The notes beneath the pieces were generated by a model. That model was not told the DNA's origin. It did no database searches and saw nothing but the letters and a program-made list of their open reading frames with translations. This document shows positions 5,715 through 10,259 of a DNA stretch of 10,259 nt, in pieces. Numbering within the stretch: the first letter of the stretch is position 1; every line of letters begins with the position of its first letter. The position numbers were made by a program, and so were the translations under genes. Source of the stretch: an uncultured Micromonospora sp. (GTDB lineage Bacteria > Actinomycetota > Actinomycetes > Mycobacteriales > Micromonosporaceae); contig CALGAM010000038.1 in assembly GCA_937951935.1 (NCBI GenBank), forward strand, positions 1-10,259, given 5' to 3'.

Positions 5715-6953
5715 TCACGCCGAGGTGACGACCTCCCGCTCCGGTAGCACCCGCCGGGGCCTGGCCACCAGCACGTTGGCGCCGAGCTGCCGGAAGGTGT
5801 CCGCCTCGTTCTCCAGGGCGTCCCGCAGCAGGTCGAGGGCGAGTGAGCCGACCGGCGGGTAGATCCGCTCCCGGGGCGGTTCCTGACCAGGGGCGAGCGC
5901 GTTCTGGGCGATCATGAAGTCGAGGATCGCCTGCCGGACCGCGGGCAGCGTGATCGGCGAGTGGTAGAGGACGTTCAGCGCCTGCATGCGCATGCCCTGG
6001 ACGTGCTCCTCGCCCTTGTTGTCGTGGAAGTGGGGGTTGCGGGTCTCGATCTGGAGCACCGGCACCGAACTGGCCATGACCTCCGGGTGCGCGGTGTCGA
6101 GCACCCCGCCGAACTGCTCGAACAGCTCCACGAACTCGAACGGTTCCACCGCGAACCCGCCGGCCAGCCGCATCCGCAGCCCCAGGTCGAGGCTGAGCGC
6201 GTGCTCCCCGGCGTTGCCGGTGGCGATCACCTCCGTGCCGAAGCCCGAGTACTCCGCCACCAGCCGGTTGAGGAACTCGTTGGTGATCGCGGAGCTGCGG
6301 CCCCGGCGGCTGAAGAAGAGCCGCCCGTCGCGCAGTTTGGGCTTGGAGTGCCAGGAGATCCGGACCATCGCGTACGGGTTGGCCGCCAGGTGCAGACCGG
6401 CGGCGTAGACCTTGACGTACTCGTGGACCGCGCCGGGTACATAGTTGTCGGCGTCGATGTATCCGATGTAGGTGCGATCGGTCAGCGCGGCGACCGCCAT
6501 GCCGATCAGCATCGCCTCGCCCTTGCCGGAGCGCACCAGCCCGTGGTCGTCGATCAGCTCCGGCATGCCGGCGGCCTTGAACGCGGCGGCCACCCCCGGG
6601 TCCCGCTGGTGGACGATGATCGCCGGCCGCTCGGCCGCCCGGCAGAACTGCTCCAGCGTCTGCGCCTCGATTTCGTAACGATCCACCGGCTGCCGCGCGC
6701 TGTTGGAGACGAGCACGATCAGACAGTCGTGTGGAATCCCCGAGAGCACACCCTCGATTACTCTGCGTGTCTCGTTCATGCAGGGAATGACGATGACCAT
6801 TTGCCGCTCGATGGCGCGCATCGCCTCCTGCGAGACTATGCCCTCACCGGTCGCTCCGGTGGCATCGCCCGAGTCCAACTGTATGACGCGCTGAAGTTCG
6901 TGGATACGAACGGCGCCGAAACGTTCAGTACGGTGCGATTGCTCCAGTCGCAT
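5715..6953 (-). CDS. mpgS: Mannosyl-3-phosphoglycerate synthase (GT55)
   Basis: Family members transfer mannose from GDP-mannose to 3-phosphoglycerate. The product is dephosphorylated by a separate phosphatase (MpgP) to mannosylglycerate, a compatible solute made under salt or heat stress. The 412 residues are close to the 390-400 of the Thermus and Pyrococcus enzymes, and the N-terminus MRLEQSHRTERFGAVRIHELQ is that of the family. Motifs are VIPCMNE (55-61), GIPHDCLIVLVSNS (72-85), SGKGEAM (142-148), the metal-binding DAD in YIDADNYVPGAVHEYV (Asp167, Asp169), GNAGEHALSLDL (246-257) and NPHFHDNKGEEH (306-317), which carries the expected metal-binding histidine. A glucosyl-3-phosphoglycerate synthase is the main alternative, but that family is different in sequence. 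The ATG at 6953 has a weak GTAGGG site 7 nt upstream. The first ~80 codons are less GC-biased than the rest. No mpgP phosphatase is in the window. It sits between ilvC and serA. Confidence 0.9.
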   Translation of the reverse strand: MRLEQSHRTERFGAVRIHELQRVIQLDSGDATGATGEGIVSQEAMRAIERQMVIVIPCMNETRRVIEGVLSGIPHDCLIVLVSNSARQPVDRYEIEAQTLEQFCRAAERPAIIVHQRDPGVAAAFKAAGMPELIDDHGLVRSGKGEAMLIGMAVAALTDRTYIGYIDADNYVPGAVHEYVKVYAAGLHLAANPYAMVRISWHSKPKLRDGRLFFSRRGRSSAITNEFLNRLVAEYSGFGTEVIATGNAGEHALSLDLGLRMRLAGGFAVEPFEFVELFEQFGGVLDTAHPEVMASSVPVLQIETRNPHFHDNKGEEHVQGMRMQALNVLYHSPITLPAVRQAILDFMIAQNALAPGQEPPRERIYPPVGSLALDLLRDALENEADTFRQLGANVLVARPRRVLPEREVVTSA

Positions 6954-7038
6954 GCGGCGACCCTACCCGAGCCCGCGTATTAACCGCCCGTAACCACCGC
7001 GCATTTCATCCCGGGGTCGGCGGCGGCAACAACCGGAC

Positions 7039-7048
7039 GCCAATTGGC
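7039..7048. promoter_or_regulatory. 10-bp palindrome upstream of mpgS
   Basis: GCCAATTGGC is a perfect palindrome in an AT-richer pocket about 90 bp upstream of the mpgS start codon. Its position fits an operator or activator site, but nothing in the window identifies a binder. Confidence 0.25.
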
Positions 7049-7257
7049 AATCGCCCGGTAACGTGAGTGGCGCTGTCCCGGCAACACTTCACTGACCGTA
7101 TCGCTGCCGTGGCGCACACCGGCCCGCCCGCACGGGATGGACGAGCCCGCCGTCACACCACCGGGGCACCGGCCGCGACGGCGGGACCCCCGCACGACGA
7201 GCCCGTGGCCGGGCCCGGCCGGAGCGACGGTGCGGCACACCCCGTCGGCTCCGACCG

Positions 7258-7274
7258 GACCCGCGGCTCGGGTC
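7258..7274 (-). terminator. Stem-loop downstream of ilvC
   Basis: GACCCG and CGGGTC form a perfect 6-bp stem around the 5-nt loop CGGCT, 20 bp beyond the ilvC stop codon. CCGACC (7251-7256) and GGTCGG (7271-7276) give a competing pairing. With the palindrome at 7207-7220 it makes a structured end for the ilvBNC transcript. There is no U-tract. Confidence 0.4.
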
Positions 7275-7294
7275 GGGACGCGCGGGCGCCCGGC

Positions 7295-8308
7295 TCAGGC
7301 GGTCTCGGTGATCGGCCGGTCCACCCAGCTCATCATGCCGCGCAGCTTCTTGCCGGTCTCCTCGATCGGGTGCGCCGCCGACTCGGCCCGCCACTTGGTG
7401 AAGTTCGGCCGGCCCGCGTCGTCCTCGGCGATCCACTCCCGGGCGAACTCGCCGGACTGGATCTCGGCGAGGATCTTGCGCATCTCCTCCTTGACCCGCG
7501 CGTCCACCACACGCGGGCCACGGGAGTAGTCGCCGTACTCGGCGGTGTCGGAGACGCTGTACCGCATCCGGGCGATGCCGCCCTCGTACATCAGGTCGAC
7601 GATCAGCTTCAGCTCGTGCAGGCACTCGAAGTACGCGATCTCCGGCGCGTAGCCGGCCTCGGTGAGCACCTCGAACCCGGCCTGCACCAGCGCCGACACC
7701 CCGCCGCAGAGGACCGCCTGCTCGCCGAAGAGGTCGCTCTCGGTCTCGTCCTTGAAGGTGGTGCGGATCGCACCGGCCCGGGTGCCGCCGATCGCCTTGG
7801 CGTACGCCAGCGCGAGCGGGAACGCGTTACCGGTGGCGTCCTGCTCCACCGCGACCAGGCAGGGCACGCCCTTGCCGTCGACGTACTGGCGGCGGACCAG
7901 GTGACCCGGGCCCTTCGGCGCGACCATCGCCACGTCCACGTTGGCCGGCGGCGTGATGAGGCCGTACCGGATGTTGAAGCCGTGGGCGAAGAACAGCGCC
8001 TTGCCCTCGGTCAGGTGCGGCGCGACCGCCTCCGCGTAGAGCGAGCGCTGCACGGTGTCGGGCGCCAGCAGCATGATCACGTCCGCCTCGGCGGACGCCT
8101 CGGCCGGGGTGAGCACCCGCAGCCCCTGCTCCTCGGCCTTGGGCCGGCTCTTCGAGCCCTCCGGCAGGCCGATCACGACGTCGACACCCGAGTCGCGCAG
8201 CGACAGGGCGTGGGCGTGGCCCTGGCTGCCGTAGCCGAGGACCGCGACCTTCCTGCCCTGGATCAGCGCCAGGTCGGCGTCGTCGTCGTAGAACACCTCA
8301 ACGGTCAT
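7295..8308 (-). CDS. ilvC: Ketol-acid reductoisomerase (class I)
   Basis: The enzyme isomerises and reduces 2-acetolactate (or 2-aceto-2-hydroxybutyrate) to the dihydroxy acid precursors of valine, leucine and isoleucine, using NADPH and Mg2+ in the cytoplasm. The 337 residues are the class I length. Visible are the nucleotide-binding GYGSQG (25-30), the specificity loop LPEGSKSRPKA (48-58) whose serines fit NADPH preference, His109 in FFAHGFNI, and Lys132. The metal and catalytic residues Asp192 and Glu196 lie in ESDLFGEQ, Glu228 and Glu232 in YFECLHELK, and Ser253 in RYSVSDTAEYGD. The ATG at 8308 has AAAGGA about 6 nt upstream. It follows ilvN by 69 bp on the same strand and is very likely co-transcribed with ilvBN. 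Nothing unusual is seen. Confidence 0.98.
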   Translation of the reverse strand: MTVEVFYDDDADLALIQGRKVAVLGYGSQGHAHALSLRDSGVDVVIGLPEGSKSRPKAEEQGLRVLTPAEASAEADVIMLLAPDTVQRSLYAEAVAPHLTEGKALFFAHGFNIRYGLITPPANVDVAMVAPKGPGHLVRRQYVDGKGVPCLVAVEQDATGNAFPLALAYAKAIGGTRAGAIRTTFKDETESDLFGEQAVLCGGVSALVQAGFEVLTEAGYAPEIAYFECLHELKLIVDLMYEGGIARMRYSVSDTAEYGDYSRGPRVVDARVKEEMRKILAEIQSGEFAREWIAEDDAGRPNFTKWRAESAAHPIEETGKKLRGMMSWVDRPITETA

Positions 8309-8377
8309 GACTTTCCTTTCCCGCAGCGGCCTGACATGGCCCGCCGACGTTCATCGCAGGTCACGGCGCCGACCGGC

Positions 8378-8893
8378 TCAGGCCACCCGCAGCGCCGTAC
8401 CGGTGGTGATCGACCGGGACCCGCGCCCGATGGCCACCAGACCCGACTGCACCATCTCCTTGATTCCGAACGGTTCGAGGTCGCGCAGCAGCGCGTCCAG
8501 CTTGTCCGCGGTGCCGGTCGCCTCGATCGTGAGGGTGTCCGGGGCGACGTCGACCACCCGGGCGCGGAACAGGTTCACCGTCTCCAACACCTGGGACCGC
8601 TGTGACCGGTCGGCCCGGACCTTGACCAGCACCAGCTCCCGGGCCACCGAGACCGCCGGGTCCAGCTCGACGATCTTCAGCACGTTGACCAGCTTGTTGA
8701 GCTGCTTGGTCACCTGCTCCAACGGCGAGGTCTCGGCGTTGACCACGATGGTGATCCGGGAGACCTCCGGGTTCTCGGTCTCTCCGACCGCGAGCGAGTC
8801 GATGTTGAAGCCGCGGCGGGAGAAGAGCCCGCTCACCCGGGCCAGGACCCCGGGCTTGTTCTCGACCAGCACGGACAGGGTGTGTTTGCTCAT
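8378..8893 (-). CDS. ilvN: Acetolactate synthase small (regulatory) subunit
   Basis: This subunit binds the IlvB catalytic subunit, stimulates it and gives feedback inhibition by valine. The 171 residues are a standard length. An N-terminal ACT domain (about 4-75) carries ENKPGVLARVSGLFSRRGFNIDSL, with Gly15 and Asn30 at the places of the effector-binding Gly14 and Asn29 of E. coli IlvH, so valine sensitivity is expected. The C-terminal domain (about 85-160) includes RELVLVKVRAD and LEPFGIKEMVQSGLVAIGRG. The ATG at 8893 lies 13 bp after the ilvB stop; GAGGG about 10 nt upstream overlaps the end of ilvB, which suggests coupled translation. The use of the ilvN symbol (rather than ilvH) follows actinobacterial practice. 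Confidence 0.97.
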   Translation of the reverse strand: MSKHTLSVLVENKPGVLARVSGLFSRRGFNIDSLAVGETENPEVSRITIVVNAETSPLEQVTKQLNKLVNVLKIVELDPAVSVARELVLVKVRADRSQRSQVLETVNLFRARVVDVAPDTLTIEATGTADKLDALLRDLEPFGIKEMVQSGLVAIGRGSRSITTGTALRVA

Positions 8894-8906
8894 CTCTGCG
8901 CAGCCC

Positions 8907-10259
8907 TCACAGCTCGTCGTCGTCGAAGATCGGACGGACCCCGCGGGCGAACATGATCTCGTCGTTGCTGGTGCCGGCGGCGACCATCGGCCAGACCATC
9001 GCGTCCTTGCCGACCACGAAGTCGATCACGACCGGCGCGTCGTCGATCTCCATCGCCGTCCTGATCGTCCGGTCCACGTCGGCCTTGCTCTCGCAGCGCA
9101 GCCCGACGCAGCCCAGCGCCTCGGCCAGCTTCACGAAGTCGGGGATCCGGTGCTTGTGGGTACCGAGTTCGGTGTTGGAGTAGCGCTCGCCGTAGAAGAG
9201 GGTCTGCCACTGCCGGACCATGCCGAGGTTGCCGTTGTTGATCACGGCGACCTTGATCGGGATCCCCTCCAGGGCGCAGGTGGCCAGCTCCTGGTTGGTC
9301 ATCTGGAAGCAGCCGTCACCGTCGATCGCCCAGACCGTGGTTTCCGGCCGGCCGACCTTGGCGCCCATCGCCGCCGGCACAGCGTACCCCATCGTCCCGA
9401 GACCGCCGGAGTTGAGCCAGGTGTACGGCTTCTCGTACGAGATGAACTGCGACGCCCACATCTGGTGCTGGCCCACCCCGGCCACGTAGATCGCGTCCGG
9501 GCCGACGATCTCGCCCAGCCGCTGGATGACGTACTGCGGGGCGAGGGTGCCGTCGGCCGGCTCGTCGTACCCGAGCGGGTAGCGTTCGCGCAGGTCGTTG
9601 AGCTGGTTCCACCACTCCGTGCGGTCCGCGGTCCGGCCGGACTGCCCGACGGCGGCGCGGACCGCCTCGACCAGCTCGTCGATGACGTACCGGGCGTCGC
9701 CGACGATCGGCACGTCCGCCGTCCGGTTCTTGCCGATCTCGGCCGGGTCGATGTCGGCGTGCACCACCGTCGCGTTGGGGGCGAAGGAGTCCAGGCGACC
9801 GGTGACCCGGTCGTCGAACCGGGCGCCGATGGCCACGATCAGGTCCGCCTTCTGCAGCGCGTAGACGGCGGCCACCGTGCCGTGCATGCCCGGCATCCCC
9901 AGGTGCTGCGGGTGCGAGTCCGGGAAGGCACCCCGGGCCATCAGCGTGGTCACCACCGGGATCCCGGTCAGCTCCGCCAGCCGGCGCAGCCCGTCGGTGG
10001 CCCGGGCCTTGAGCACACCGCCGCCGACGTACAGCACGGGACGCCGGGCGCTGGTCATCAGCCGGGCCGCCTCCCGGATCTGCTTGCCGTGCGGGTGCAG
10101 GGTGGGCCGGTAGCCGGGCAGTTCGAGGGTCGGCGGCCAGCTGAAGGTGGTCTGCGCCTGCAGGACGTCCTTGGGGATGTCGACCAGCACCGGTCCGGGT
10201 CGGCCGGTCGAGGCCAGGTGGAACGCCTCGGCCAGCACCCGGGGGATCTCGTCGGGGCT
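8907..10259 (-). CDS. ilvB: Acetolactate synthase large (catalytic) subunit, N-terminus cut by the window edge
   Basis: The ThDP- and FAD-dependent enzyme condenses two pyruvates to 2-acetolactate, or pyruvate with 2-oxobutyrate, at the start of branched-chain amino acid synthesis. 450 residues are visible out of roughly 610-620, and the frame is open to the right edge (first visible residues SPDEIPRVLAEAFHLAS). The N-terminal domain with the catalytic glutamate is therefore outside. Present are GRPGPVLVDIPKDV, the FAD-binding middle domain (GGGVLKA, GMPGMHGTVAAVYALQKADLIVAIGARFDDRVTG), and the C-terminal ThDP domain with GDGCFQMTNQEL followed by INNGNLGM, which is the GDG...NN motif that binds ThDP and Mg2+. 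The internal GTG at 10238 is not the start. ilvN follows by 13 bp and ilvC after that, giving the usual ilvBNC operon. Any leader or attenuator would lie beyond the right edge. Confidence 0.98.
   Translation of the reverse strand, partial: SPDEIPRVLAEAFHLASTGRPGPVLVDIPKDVLQAQTTFSWPPTLELPGYRPTLHPHGKQIREAARLMTSARRPVLYVGGGVLKARATDGLRRLAELTGIPVVTTLMARGAFPDSHPQHLGMPGMHGTVAAVYALQKADLIVAIGARFDDRVTGRLDSFAPNATVVHADIDPAEIGKNRTADVPIVGDARYVIDELVEAVRAAVGQSGRTADRTEWWNQLNDLRERYPLGYDEPADGTLAPQYVIQRLGEIVGPDAIYVAGVGQHQMWASQFISYEKPYTWLNSGGLGTMGYAVPAAMGAKVGRPETTVWAIDGDGCFQMTNQELATCALEGIPIKVAVINNGNLGMVRQWQTLFYGERYSNTELGTHKHRIPDFVKLAEALGCVGLRCESKADVDRTIRTAMEIDDAPVVIDFVVGKDAMVWPMVAAGTSNDEIMFARGVRPIFDDDEL

Larger units (their letters stand above)
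6954..7294 (-). promoter_or_regulatory. mpgS upstream region / ilvC downstream region
   Basis: No gene is supported in these 341 bp. The half next to mpgS (6960-7060) is visibly less GC-rich and should hold the mpgS promoter. On the plus strand it shows two imperfect 10-bp direct repeats starting TAACC (6981-6990 and 6991-7000, 7 of 10 matching) and a perfect 10-bp palindrome GCCAATTGGC (7039-7048). I could not fix -35/-10 boxes. The half next to ilvC is very GC-rich and holds the 14-bp palindrome GGCCGGGCCCGGCC (7207-7220) and a stem-loop at 7258-7274, a plausible end for the ilvBNC transcript. Confidence 0.45.

Noticed and set aside
4134..5747. Long plus-strand open frames opposite serA (also 4256-5656)
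   Set aside because: Both are shadows of serA with low-complexity Ser/Thr/Arg or Asp/Arg/Gly content and no motifs.
5961..6983. Plus-strand open frame opposite mpgS
   Set aside because: Antisense shadow of a complete GT55 gene; composition is atypical and no domain is recognisable.
7067..8605. Plus-strand open frame opposite ilvC and part of ilvN
   Set aside because: Antisense shadow of two certain genes; His/Arg/Gly-rich and without motifs.

Overview
The window is high-G+C actinobacterial chromosome. Almost every third codon position is G or C, GTG starts occur, and the proteins look like those of Micromonosporaceae (Micromonospora, Salinispora and relatives). The family placement is inference from sequence style and gene content; no database search was run.

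The backbone is a block of branched-chain amino acid and serine genes on the minus strand. In transcription order from the right edge they are: ilvB (acetolactate synthase large subunit, N-terminus beyond the right edge), ilvN (its regulatory subunit, 13 bp downstream), ilvC (ketol-acid reductoisomerase, 69 bp further), a GT55-type mannosyl-3-phosphoglycerate synthase gene (mpgS), serA (3-phosphoglycerate dehydrogenase with ASB and ACT domains), leuB (3-isopropylmalate dehydrogenase) and ilvE (branched-chain aminotransferase, C-terminus beyond the left edge). IlvBN makes acetolactate, IlvC reduces and isomerises it, LeuB carries out the oxidative decarboxylation of the leucine branch, and IlvE adds the amino group. 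SerA opens serine synthesis from 3-phosphoglycerate.

Two insertions interrupt this housekeeping block. One is mpgS, which like SerA consumes 3-phosphoglycerate, but uses it to make the precursor of the compatible solute mannosylglycerate. The other is a plus-strand pair between leuB and serA: a divergent ApbE-like (FAD:protein FMN transferase family) gene lacking some usual family residues, and a small protein of an uncharacterised actinobacterial family.

The non-coding parts hold most of the unexplained structure. The leuB/apbE-like divergent region (2154-2513) has three 11-bp direct repeats, a perfect 8-bp hairpin and three 20-21-bp spaced repeats. The ilvE/leuB gap has several perfect dyads with a 1-nt centre. 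The convergent gap between the small gene and serA is packed with inverted repeats that look like a bidirectional terminator. I see no tRNA, rRNA, CRISPR array, insertion sequence or phage gene. Nothing here is clearly a new multi-gene system; the most interesting points are the mpgS-serA pairing, the divergent ApbE-like protein, and the repeat-rich leuB upstream region.
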